Source: Diphasiastrum complanatum (Eukaryota; Streptophyta; Lycopodiopsida; Lycopodiales; Lycopodiaceae). Taken from it: a stretch of DNA of 64,000 nt. Below are positions 1 to 10,920 of this stretch, piece by piece. Each line of letters starts with the position of its first letter. The stretch's first letter is position 1. The stretch spans positions 47,166,476 to 47,230,475 of the forward strand of contig CM055107.1 of the NCBI GenBank assembly GCA_029204225.1, read 5' to 3'. The translations under genes were made by a program, and so were the position numbers. The notes under the pieces were generated by a model, which was not told the DNA's origin, searched no databases, and saw only the letters and a program-made list of their open reading frames with translations.

Positions 1-33
1 TGTCACGATTACCAAAAGTGACTCGCCCTTTGC

Positions 34-1014
34 TCAGTCATGAACGACTCGTGCATTGGTGAGCCACGGACGACCGAGTAGTAATTTATAGGAACAGGCA
101 TTATTGGGAATATCAAGTACTACGAGATCGACAGAAAACTTGAGACCTCCTAGTTTGATTAGCATGTGCGAAAGGAAACCGGTAGGTCGGACCACACTTT
201 GATCAGCCATCCGAAGCTGACAAGTGGGTTTGGCTAGCTTGTCTCTCAGATTCCATTCTATCATGAGGGATGTGGAAATGATATTAACACCAGAGCCACC
301 ATCGAGTACTGCTAAAACTTCACGGGATTGATGATGTGTAGCTGGGATTTTGATGTTGCCTCGTTCGCTAAGTGGATTGGTTAGATTTAAGGGCATTTCA
401 GGCAACTCGTCGGTAGTGGTGGTGTTATTGGATTGGATCTGTTGTTTCCACTGGCTAGCATGCTTCCAGAGTACATGGAAGGGAAGAGTGACATTGGCTT
501 GTAATAAATCTCCCCAAACTTCGGTACCTTCAAGGGTTTTGCTGTCAAAGGGCTTGTGAGGTACTTTATGAGAAGTGGAAGATTGTTGGTCGGCATTGCA
601 GATTTGTTGGCGATACTGATGATGCAGCCGAATTTCTTCAGATGGGTGAGGGTAAACTATCAGGATTGAATCTTCACTTGGAGGAACAGCTTGCAGTTGA
701 GTTTTGTTGGGTGCAAGTGTAGGGGCTTGGCGTTGGATTTGTGCCCGAGTCAAGACCCAAGCATGATGAGTTTAGATGAGTAAGGTTTCTACTTGCACTG
801 AACAGACAAGAGCAGCGGGCTTAGATCGGGATGGGCAGTCCTTTACGTGATGTTCAATACCACAATTTTCACAAACTGGAGGAAAACGAAGTTTATCTGG
901 GCAGCGAATAATAGGAAGTTTACCTGCACAGATAAAACATTCTCGTATTGCGGGTAGTTGATGTGCGACAAAGACGGCTTGGTTTGGATTGTAAGCTTGG
1001 GCATTGGGATCCAC
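34..1014 (-). pseudogene. Ty3/gypsy gag-protease fragment
   Basis: Reading on minus, the 772-1014 part holds a CCHC-like zinc knuckle (CENCGIEHHVKDC; spacing slightly off the canonical C-X2-C-X4-H-X4-C) preceded by another Cys pair. After a frame break near 753-772, the 34-753 part carries a retropepsin-like region: VLDGGSGVNII in place of the usual D-S/T-G core, then the flap-side block ending LLLGRPWL, which is typical of plant gypsy proteases. This order (nucleocapsid, then protease) is that of a gypsy Gag-Pol polyprotein. RT, RNase H and integrase are not present to the left within the window. The frame break and lack of a full gag mark it as a fragment. Confidence 0.75.
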
Positions 1015-1060
1015 TGTTTGAGCATTAGAATCATAAGTATATTTTTAGCTCATTGGAATC

Positions 1061-1700
1061 AAACTAATTCTTGCAGACACTTATGTGTCCTAGTCTCACC
1101 GAGATGGAACTTTCAAATTCTCTACGAGGGTTCTTGACCACTGGAACTAAAAATTTAGTGTTTGCGAGAGTTCTTCAGTATTTTTCATCTTTTTTCCACT
1201 AGGAACTCTCGCACATGCACTTAAATAGTGAACTAACTCTCGCAAGCTTCCTGTGTCCTGGTCTCACTAGATGGAACTTCAGGGTGGTCTGCGAGAGTTC
1301 TTGTAAAGATTTGAATTTTTTTTATTTTTTACAAGGATTTTTTGAATTTTTATGATTTTTTCTCTGATTGTTGCAATCTGCTTGGAACTAACTCTCGTAG
1401 GCTTCTATGCAGGTCTGGGACAGTACCCTGGAGCTGTTGCCAATCATGCGAGAGTTATCTCTCACTGGTTTTGGAGAAAACACAATCTAATGAAAAATTT
1501 GGCTCTTTTCCCTCCAAAATGCGAATTGGTGTGTTTTTCTGGATTTTATCAGGTTTTGGTTTGGATGTCAAGCCCTTAGAGACTGTTCAGGGCCTCCTCT
1601 ACCCTCTCACACCTCCTCCGCTAGCTGGGAACAGTCCAAACATAAGAAAATGCAGAAAACTAACTCTCCCTACCCCAAAATCCACCTAAAACTACTCTAA
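1061..1700. repeat. Degenerate repeats, probable retroelement untranslated region
   Basis: Three imperfect copies of a block lie near 1074-1135, 1243-1302 and 1390-1460. They share a tgtcctggtctcac-type core, a gatggaact stretch and a flanking ctctcg(c/t)a or gcgagagtt motif, spaced roughly 150-170 bp apart. They sit just upstream (minus sense) of the gypsy gag fragment, so they may be its leader or LTR. No coding potential was recognised. Confidence 0.4.
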
Positions 1701-2540
1701 AAAACAAGAATTAACTAAAATGCAGCTATACTAGTTAGTATAAACATATCCCTGGCATCGGTGCCACTGTAGGGTCGAAGTCCTCACATCGTGGTAGCCC
1801 TCTTGCCTGTCAACAAGGGTTAGAACACTGGATAGGTGCCTAACTATGAATAGATGCTCCTTTTAGTTAGTGCTCTACTTTTTTCCTAACACTAGCACCA
1901 CTAACACTACTCACCCCTAACTCTACTCCAATAAACTAACATTCATCATGATTTTTATGAAAGGGAAGAGAGAGTAGAAATGAGAGAGGGGGAGAGAGAA
2001 AGAGAGAAAGGGAGAGGGAGAATTGAGATGGAGGTTAGCTCAAATGCTCAATGTCATTGCTTAGGGAGAAACTTTAACTAGCATAGACAAAAAGCATGGA
2101 AAATGGAAATAATAAGCAATCCACAACAATGGCATAAGCAAGAGTGATTAGCAAATGAGGATGTTTGAGCTCCCAAAATGGTAGAATCTTCTCCTCTCTA
2201 TTAAGCATCCAAATAGAGTACAATTGGTGTCTTTTTATAAATGGGAAAGGCCCTTGCTCCAAAATCCTATTGGCTAATATTCACATTGATCCTATCCATT
2301 CATCTTGGACCCAACTTGATCCAAGGGTCCACAAAAAGTACATTAGTATTCACAAGATTCATGTGAGTCCAAAGTTGGACCCAACTCTAAAAAAATAAAC
2401 TTCTAAGTTTAAAATGACTTTGGGCCTCAAGTTTTATTTTAATTACAAAGGGCCCAAGACCATTATTTCTATTTACATTCGCCTTGCATGCTCCTTGGGT
2501 CATGGACTGCGCAGGAAGCCATGCCCTCACAACACATTTA
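1701..2540. other. No gene seen; purine-rich patch
   Basis: I see no recognisable coding sequence here. An imperfect GA-rich patch lies at about 1975-2035. Short ORFs exist but show no family signature. Confidence 0.4.
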
Positions 2541-2544
2541 TTGA

Positions 2545-3000
2545 CTCACTTTCTTTATTCGCTCTATGTTGGGAGTACCCCCGACATGCATACAAGGTGA
2601 TGTTGCTTGTCCTTGAGTTCGTATCCCTCTGGCTACATCATATAGATTTCCTTTTCGATGGTTCCATTGAGGAAAGCGGTCTGGACATCCATTTGGTGGA
2701 CTTTAAGATCGGTTGCGGCTGCAAAGGAGAGAAGTAGGCAAATTGAAGCATGTTTGACAACTGGACTGAAGGTTTCTAAATAGTCCAGATCTGGAATCTG
2801 GTTGTAGCCTTTGTCGACTAGCTTGGCTTTATAGCGATTGAGCTTTTTTCAACATCATACTTTGCCTTGAATATCCATTTGCACATAATCGAATTTTGGT
2901 CTTTTGGCAGCTCCGTGACTGTCCATGTTTGATTCTCTATCAGAGAATCGAATTTGATGTCCATCGCTGTTTTCCACTGGTCAGCATCAGGAGTAGACAT
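2545..3000 (-). pseudogene. Ty1/copia reverse transcriptase fragment
   Basis: Minus-strand translation gives the start of the copia RT domain: W-KTAMD, NQTWTVTELPKDQ and CKWIFKAKYD. After a frame change near 2830 it continues with YKAKLVDKGYNQ, YLETFSPVVKHASI and HQMDVQTAFLNGTIEKEIYM, then PEGYELKDKQHHLVC. These are consecutive conserved blocks of plant copia RT, up to just before the Y-x-D-D active site, which is absent. Frame changes show a pseudogene. The element's other domains are not adjacent. Confidence 0.8.
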
Positions 3001-3239
3001 AGCCTCAGAAACGGTGGTTGGTTCTTGAACAAATACATAAATCTGGATGGAGGCTGTCTAGACCTGTTCGACCTTCTGGGCTGAACTTCAATCCTCTAAT
3101 GTCGGTTGACTCGTTGAGGTTCTAACTCATTGTCTAAGTCAGTGTCGATATTCTGTAGTTGAATCCCTAGATCGAAATTTGGTTGCTTGATTCTTGGGTC
3201 AGATTTTGTTGGATTATTCTCCTTCTTACTAATCGACTA

Positions 3240-4307
3240 ATCGATTTTAATCTTCATCCATTGTTTATCCAGTTTTGCGGATTTCTCTGTGTCTTTATAT
3301 AGTCTACAAAATTACAAGTGTTTTTACAGTCTGCAAAAATACACAGAGTTTGATTTCGCATTTTTTGCTTGTCAAGAATTACTTGTAAAAATGCAGTGTG
3401 TCATCTTTTTCGCATTTTTCGCCTGTTAGAAATTACGAGCAAAAATGCAGTGTCGTCTTTTTTGTATTTTTCGCCTGTCAGAAATTACGAGTAAAAATGC
3501 AATGTCGCATTTTTCAACTATGGCAATTTATGTGAATGTATGCAGAATGACTATTTACGTTCATTTATGCAGACAGACTGTTTACGACCAATTGTCGTCA
3601 CTCATTAACAACTAACTTCTGAGAAGAACTCGATGACTGCCAGCGGACTCCAGCCAACTAGCAATCTCATTTGACGACTTAATTACTTAGTATAAATCAG
3701 CTATTCATACATCTCATTATCAATGATCAAGTAGAATGATTAATCAACACTATGAATTGTGAAAGAGTTGAGTGTTATTACACGATGCTTCTTGCATTCT
3801 AATCAAGCATATCGTTCACAATCAAAAAGTATTGTTGTTAGCTCTCTATCAAGCTTTCAAGCTTGAACTCTCTTGAGCATTCTAGCTCAGTCTTTTAGAG
3901 ATTTATTTTAGAGTTGCTATTGCGCTACTGCTTATCAGCAAAGTTGCTTATTTCAGACTTATTCTCAGTTACTCAGAGACAACTTTAGAGTGCGCAGTTT
4001 CTATCCGCTATTGTCTTGCACTCATTAGCATCTGATCTTGTTTTTCTGAATCAATACTAATTTCTTTGTTGCGTTCAGTTTTGTGTCAGAGTGCATGCAT
4101 CTCTGTATTGTTTTTATAACTGATAAAAATTGTCTGAGAACTCAATACTTTATGTTTGACTACATAATCACTTAGTATCTAGCGAAAGTTAGTTGCTAAA
4201 GTTTGGATGTGATTTTCATCACTACTGTTTTATTCAGTAGTTGATAGGCGTAGTCATGCATTGGAAGTAGGAAATTTTTGCATTCTATTACTCACCTATT
4301 TTCGACA
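3240..4307 (+). repeat. Probable 5' LTR of a copia element (start uncertain)
   Basis: This non-coding stretch ends in ttcgaca immediately before a tRNA-Met-type primer-binding site, as a 5' LTR should. It contains several copies of a gcagtgtcgcatttttcgcc-like motif near 3360-3510 and a TATA-like tagtataaatca at about 3690. The left end is not defined because I could not find a matching 3' LTR. Similar tgtcgcattttt motifs recur near 26740-26800, suggesting a related LTR there. Confidence 0.45.
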
Positions 4308-4321
4308 TGGTATCAGAACGT
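4308..4321 (+). other. Primer-binding site of a copia retrotransposon
   Basis: tggtatcagaacg closely matches the plant copia primer-binding consensus tggtatcagagc (complementary to initiator tRNA-Met). It lies directly after an LTR-like end in ...ca and about 200 bp before a copia gag start. Confidence 0.7.
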
Positions 4322-4520
4322 ACCTACATAGTATCAGAGCTGTGATCTCTATCAGGGCCTATAAGAGCGACAAGCTCTAATACTTGATATCTTTTGCGAT
4401 GTCAAATTGATATCATATTCTTTAGTTCCTTTCATCCTTTCAATATCAGAGAATTGATTTCCTGTTGTTGGCATCTTTACATCTTAGCGTCATCGATACA
4501 ATCGACAGACTAAGTTCCAG

Positions 4521-5226
4521 ATGGATTCTCAAAGTAAAGTTGGTCTTATCGCAGACAATCTGAATGGATCCAATTATCATTTGTGGAAATTTAAGATGAA
4601 GACCTTGCTAATCGCCAACAAGTTATAAGTTGTTGTTACAAGTATCGAAGTAAAACCTGAAGACGACACAGATGACTCAAAATGGAAATCGAAGGATGGT
4701 AAAGCTTTCACGCTTATTATTCTCAATATATCAAATACTCAAATTGGCCACAACGGCTGAAACTAAAACTTCGAAAGAAGTTTGGGACATCTTGAGCTCA
4801 CTATATGATGTGAGAGACGTAACAACTAAGTTGCATCTTCGAAGGAAATTCTTCACACTCAAGATGTCAAATGGTGATTCTCTTTAGAGTCACATTAACC
4901 AATTTAAGAATCTCTTGCAATAGATGGCCGTTGTTGGATCAGTCATAGACGATCAAGATGCAATCATGACATTGCTTTCAAGCTTGCCGTCTACATATGA
5001 GAACTGGCTAATGATCATCACGACACACTCAGATTTAACTCTTAACAGAGTTATCACTATGTTGCTGCAAGAAGATAATCGAAGAAGACAAGACACTTCG
5101 TCTACCTCTTCGTCTCATGCTCTATATGTCAACAAGGGCTCGAAACGACAGAAGCAGAAAAGCTCCAAGCAGTTTGATAAAAATCCAGCAAGTTCACACG
5201 TGTGGGGAACCAACCCAAGAGTGTGA
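4521..5226 (+). pseudogene. Ty1/copia gag polyprotein remnant
   Basis: ATG at 4521 begins MDSQSKVGLIADNLNGSNYH, whose GSNYHLWKFKM block is the hallmark of copia-type Gag N-termini. An in-frame stop follows after IANKL. The rest continues in another frame with EVWDILSSLYDVRD, KLHLRRKFFTLKM, HINQFKNLL and LLSSLPSTYENW, all typical of the copia Gag family, then a Lys/Arg-rich tail. At least two stops and one frame change interrupt it. No zinc knuckle, protease or integrase follows on this strand. Confidence 0.8.
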
Positions 5227-5502
5227 ATGATCTTTGTTAAGCTTTGTGTTTAGCACATAAACTGATTCTAGATTGAGTATCAAGATCTAGTTCAAGAATT
5301 TATGACCAAAGCACAATCTAGCATGCTAGTAATCAAAGAATGGTTACTTTCACAAAGAATGGAAAAAGTAGCGACAAATTAATGCATTAGCATAGCCTTC
5401 TACTCGAGTTAGAGAGAGAAAGAGAGAGCAAAATTCAAGCATGCAATGCGATAGATCCAAAATGACATAAATTAGCTTCAAAGCTTGGTTCTTCATCAAA
5501 GA

Positions 5503-6260
5503 TTATGAGAGAGTTGACATACTTTTATGGAGATTGGAATAGCTCGAGTCGCAATGGTGAGTCATGTTTTGAGTTGCTCCAGAATCTAGATACCATGAAT
5601 CGATATACTGTTGTTCTCCGACTTTGGTCATGAAAGCTGCTTCAGCTTCTTCTTCTTGTTGCTGATTTGAGTGACTCGGCTGTAGCACTATGTGCTTGTT
5701 GTTGGAATTGCTTCTTCTTTACGTTGTTGTACTTCAAAGTTCGGTAGTCCTTGATTTTGTGGCCAATCCTCTTACAATATCTGCAGAATAGCTTCTACAC
5801 TAGTCGGAATGATGAAGAATTTGAATTCGATCCTGAACCGGAATTTGGTCCAGACTACATGTTGCTCTTCTTGTTAGTATAACTTGACTTTGTAGATCTC
5901 TTGGATCTAAACTTCTGATTTTTCGAATATAGAGCTTGAGGATCCGATCCTGAGCCTGAGGAGGATGCTAATCTTCTGATCTCCTCTTGTAGGAGCCGAA
6001 ATTACTCTTGGCAAAGTGCTCCTAGGTAGAAATTGCCATTACCCAATTTTCGTAGGCTTCAGGTAGACTCGATAATAGAGTCATGAGTCATGAGTGCATC
6101 GGAATCTTCTACGACTGAGCCAGTTGCAGTCATCTGCTCCATAAGATTTTTGAACGTGTTGAGATGACTTGAAACACTTTCTCCAGAGATGGTAGTTATC
6201 TCCATCGAGTTTGTGAATGAGAGATGGACTAGATGATGGATTCATTCTGGTTGAAGGAGA
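5503..6260 (-). pseudogene. Second copia gag-protease remnant, opposite strand
   Basis: Read on minus from about 6230, there is LDGDNYHLW, then HLNTFKNLMEQM with GSVVEDSDALM. Next comes a zinc knuckle CRYCKRIGHKIKDY whose last Cys is replaced by Tyr, then WYLDSGATQNMTHHC, the copia protease active-site block (D-S-G-A). Order and motifs match copia Gag-Pro. It resembles the + strand gag at 4521-5226, so the two are inverted relatives. Several frame breaks are present. Confidence 0.75.
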
Positions 6261-6299
6261 TCATTGGTAGAAACAACGATTGTCAGAATACTGTTGGCT

Positions 6300-9200
6300 G
6301 CACGTTTGCTAGAGAGAAGTCTTGGTAGAAATAAGACTAATAATCCATAGTAAACTTACATCACAAGGATATAGAGAGAGAATACCACAAATTTCACATA
6401 GTCCCTCTTGACAAGTCAAGACCAAACCTTTTGAGTCCTTTTGTCTTATAGCATAACATATTTACACAAAGATGTATAAGAACTTATTGTAGAGAGTACC
6501 ATAAAGTGAAGCAAGTTTTAGGAAACTCATCTGTTACTTGCTACTATCCACCAAACAAAACCGCACGAGTTAGTATATTGTGGAAGACATGTGTCATAGC
6601 TGAGCATAAGTTGTTATCCATGTCCGAAACAACATTCACTACCAGCTTACCTGAAACGTATCATAATTAGTCCAATTTTCCCTACCATTATCTTACCATG
6701 TCATAGGTCTTGCCCTAGTATTATTGTATCAGGGCATCCGCCATACTGATCAGTTTTAGGCAAATAATTCTATTATTACACTACCGCACAACATCCTAGA
6801 AGCAACCATAATCAATCACTAAAATGGAAAAGGTCTTGTTTGGACATAGAAATCGATATCAGGGCACATCCGTGCCATACTTTACCAATTGGTACCATGA
6901 ACAAACTTGGTAGCCAATGGAATCTATGAAGCACTACTTGGACAAATCCATGCCATTCAAGTTCACCTAACCCAAGACCGATTCAAACTTAACAAATGCA
7001 CAACTCCGCAGACCATTATGCTATTATAGCCCAGTAACATATCGCTTTGTAACAAGTAGGGTGTGATCGTCCTCGTCGGCATCAGGGTAAATCCATATCA
7101 TCTTGACCCATAAGACTGTCAAACCGTCTTTTACGAGCATGGAACAGTCTGAGCTTACAACCCACCTCACTTGTAATCAAGTGGAGAAACAACTTACTTC
7201 TATGTTCTACAAGTATATGATTCTTAATGTCCAAACGTTGCATATAGAACAATTTCTATAAATTTATCCAATGTAGCCTAATTTTCATTATGCTAGTGAA
7301 AATGGTTGTTTATAAAGTTAGTAACGCATTCTATAAGTAAAGAGTCTTACTAGGTTAAAAAATATGAAGAATGTCTAAGAACAGATTGGGAGTTACTGGG
7401 TTATTAGTAACAGACCAGCTCTTCAATTTATAAACATAGTAGCATACGTATCAAGGGGTATGTGTAGTACGATTTTTGATTACGTGCTAAAGATTCTTCC
7501 TGAGAGGTAGTCATGATCGTCTTTCTAATGTGATAGACAACAAACCCTTCCAGTATTGGTACCGAAGAGCAACATATCATGTTAATGTCATAATAAACCT
7601 TATAGTAATGGTTTTGAAAGGAAACCTGACAAACCTTAACACCATAGTCCAAACTCACATGTATTTGTCCTAAACCTCGTCTTTTGATTGTAGTGTCCTA
7701 AAATGATTTTAACAACAACACACAAACAGATTCTATTTTGTCTAACCATTGATAAAACAAGCTTTATTGGACAACATGCCAAGTAATATGTTTGTGAACA
7801 ATGATTCCAATACCCAAACTATCAAGGTTGGGCCAAAAATAATGAAAAAGGTCATTCATGTTCAACACAACATTATTACGCCACTGTAGCTTTTACCAAA
7901 CTATTGCCATATCCCCTTGCCCTCCACAAGCAAGACCAAAGATGTACACAAAGCTAAGGAATCCTTCACTTAATGGTAAATTGCGAATGAGTAACATCGG
8001 AAGACGATCCATTTTTCTTGGGGAGTCTTGAATTTACAGTTATGAATAAGCGTGTTTTGTTAAATTTGAAACTTTACGTTGTTAACCATAAGTATTGTTT
8101 TGTGTGACATTCTAAGTAAGCTATGTGTTACCTAGTAGCTGAATTCAAACTATGGCCTTCAAAATGGTTCAAAACTTAGATACAAGTTCTACAGATGTTT
8201 TTGAAAATTATTCACGCATAAAGATATTATTATGTCTAATTTATAGAATCATATCTAACATGTGCATAAGCTTCATATGGCATCGAAGAACTTAAGTATC
8301 ATTTCAAAAATGCTTGATATAACTATCAAATATAACATTTAACAATTTGAAACTCTTTAATTGACTCCCAAAATTGTCTTTGACGCCCGTTATGCCATCA
8401 AACTACAATTATGAGCCGTCATTGTCAATTGAGTTTCCCTAATAGCCACATGCTGCAACCTCCATTCTCCATGCTTTTCCATTTGTGAAGGACGACTTTC
8501 CAAAATCTCATAAGAGCTTCATGGAGGGGCCATATCAGTATTAAGGGTGGGAAAAGTTGGTGGATTATTGAGAGCACCTATTAAGCAACCATCACAACCA
8601 AGGAAAGTGAAAAAGGAAGCGGAGGTATAGGCACATGGAGTGGTTAACAATGGGGCCACTTTCATCCAAGGGTTCGGGGAGAGTTGGTGCCAGGTGGGTG
8701 CTCGAGAGCTCGAGAGCAGCTTTGAAGCAGACGCTACTCATGGATGATCGATCATGACGGCACATGGCAGTCATAGTTGCCTATTTGCGAAGCAGAAAAA
8801 GATGGGAATCGGGATGTTGTGGGGCGAAAAAGAGGAAGGGTCTGGTGGGCTCCACGGGCCTGACATTGCTTTCAGCATCAGGATGGCGTGGAGCCCACCA
8901 TTGCTTTCAGCTTCAGGATGATACAGCTACATCCCACTTTACACAACTTTGCAGACTGTTATTCCTGAATCCTGATTGATTTTATTTACTATTATGAATT
9001 TTGAATTAGTGTCCCAGTCTCATCGTCATCCAGCTTTTGGCACCGGTGGGCACGATACTACGATTTCACAACAACAGGCTGTATAATTACAACCACTTTT
9101 AAGCTTGTGTAATAATACTTTTGAATTTCATAATCTGGTACCTTAATATTTTATAAACAACTGTCTCAAAATGTATGTGCAGGAAAATTGAAATTCATGT

Positions 9201-9490
9201 ATTCAGGTGCGGGAATACGAGTGTATCATAATTTGATCAGGCATATCGAGCTCTGCTGGATTTAATGCTATTCTACAATACAAATAAATTTTCCAATTAT
9301 ACCATTTTCTAATAAATATAAAGTTACTCTCAAAACCTGAAGATTCTTTTTAAAGAGAAATATGTTTTCTTTGTGAGCACTCAGCAGTGTCAGCACTGCT
9401 ACCTACTAGATTAGTTAACAGCTCTGGCCTTCCAGAATCCATTTATTTTGTTAGTTCACTAAAGAATGGACAAAGACGACAGTTACAACA
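6300..9490. other. Unassigned intergenic sequence
   Basis: About 3.2 kb without a convincing gene. Near 6720-7110 a loose motif (atcagggca...ccgtgccatac) recurs three or four times. Near 8860-8925 the string attgctttcagc(a/t)tcaggatg occurs twice about 50 bp apart. The longest minus ORF (7428-7658) has no signature I recognise. Confidence 0.4.
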
Positions 9491-9496
9491 TGTTTC

Positions 9497-9907
9497 TCAG
9501 AGACACGATACAGAAATGGCTGGAGCATTACTCTCGCTGCTTCCACATAGCTGCCTCGCTAAGTCTTTTACAGTCCTATCCGCCAGTTGCTGTGGTCCTG
9601 CGTGATTTCCAATTAACTCGTATATGGGTCTCTCGTAAATAGATCGTAGTACAATATCAAAGTAGCTTTCGGAGTGCACTGTGTGGCCCCAACTTTCTGC
9701 AGCTCCATTGTTCTCTTGGCTTTTTGTAACACTATTTGATGCTAATGGTTTGGTTTGTGATCCAGACTGTTTGTTATTCATCATGGAGCTCCTGCCTCTA
9801 AATGAGACCTCACTCGCCAGAATTTCTTTTGTTGTCTCTTTTGTTTGCAGAAGCTTACAAATCCAGATTCTTGAGTACGCCTTTTCTTTATTCTGTGAAC
9901 GAAGCAA
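9497..9907 (-). CDS. Possible terminal exon, unknown protein
   Basis: An open minus-strand stretch of up to 136 codons ends at 9497. The most protein-like part is the C-terminal half, with SYFDIVLRSIYERPIYELI and AGPQQLADRTVKDLARQLC, a soluble, probably helical segment. Upstream on minus, AAACAAAAG/AG-type acceptors are possible near 9840, so only the last about 110 residues may be exon. It sits divergently from the TRM-like gene. I do not recognise the family, and a chance ORF cannot be excluded. Confidence 0.3.
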   Translation of the reverse strand: MLRSQNKEKAYSRIWICKLLQTKETTKEILASEVSFRGRSSMMNNKQSGSQTKPLASNSVTKSQENNGAAESWGHTVHSESYFDIVLRSIYERPIYELIGNHAGPQQLADRTVKDLARQLCGSSESNAPAISVSCL

Positions 9908-10224
9908 ATCTTGGATCCAGATTTGGCTAATTGAATTTAAGTTGCAATTCCAAAGTCAAGCTCAAAATTTCTTGGTACCTCCAGGCCTTAAGGGCAGGGC
10001 AGTGCTTCAAATTTTCGTTCGTTCTCACTTTCCACCTCGTGACAAGCATTGATCATACTTGAAGCTCATCATAGCTAGTAGCTACTGCATTCAATCCACT
10101 TACCTCATTTATGACTGATCTATGGTGGATTCTGAGCACATCGATGTTTCTGAGTTTCGTAATACGATAGTGTTTGACACCGTGAACTTGTCCGGACAGT
10201 GAGTACGGCTTCTTGGTTTGACGA

Positions 10225-10320
10225 GATTTTTTTGAGCTATTTTTCTTTGGGTCTATAGTCATTCAAGTTTGAGTTGATTTTTTTGAGCTGATTTTCTTTG
10301 AATCTATACTCATATTCAAG
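10225..10320. repeat. 51-bp tandem duplication upstream of the TRM-like gene
   Basis: Two imperfect copies starting gatttttttgagct at 10225 and 10276, each followed by tttctttg(g/a)(g/a)tctata. They lie 600-700 bp upstream of the first coding exon. No function can be assigned. The rest of 10320-10920 shows no gene and probably contains the promoter and 5' UTR. Confidence 0.55.
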
Positions 10321-10920
10321 ATCTCCAATGTAGCCGCGACTTAGACATGTATCCGACAGATCCCGTTCTGTTTTCTCTCTTCGTCAGCAGATTTGCTCAT
10401 CACTTATGCCAACTGCGAAACATACCTTGAGCTATAGTAATATTTTGTGTATGAACGCTGAACAGCATTTGTGCTTCTAGAAAATGCATTCAGTCACCTC
10501 AGCTGCGCTACAAGTTTTCTAATTGATCCAATCAGTCAACTAAGGAAACTCAGTCGCTCTAAAGCTCGACTTTGCTCTCTAACATAGACTGGAGTGCTTA
10601 CGCTATGCTGGCCAAGCCTTTTAGTATAGATCGGTATTAAACTAAGATTGGCCGACTTTGTGCAAATTACCTAATCGAGAACCAAATTAATGGGTTCGAA
10701 TGTTGCACCCTGCTTTAGGAAGATATCAGATGTGTGGAGTTTGCAGATCAAATATCAGAACGTCGCTCACATTCAGAAAGAAAAGACTGTAAAATATTAA
10801 ATGCTTGTTACTGGAGCCGATGTAGGTTTCCATGACTAGATTGGAATTGGACGTTTAAATTTTGTGGGTCTACCCTGCTAGGCTTGCCATTTCTCGCTGT
10901 GTAACTTTCCGGCAACGAGA

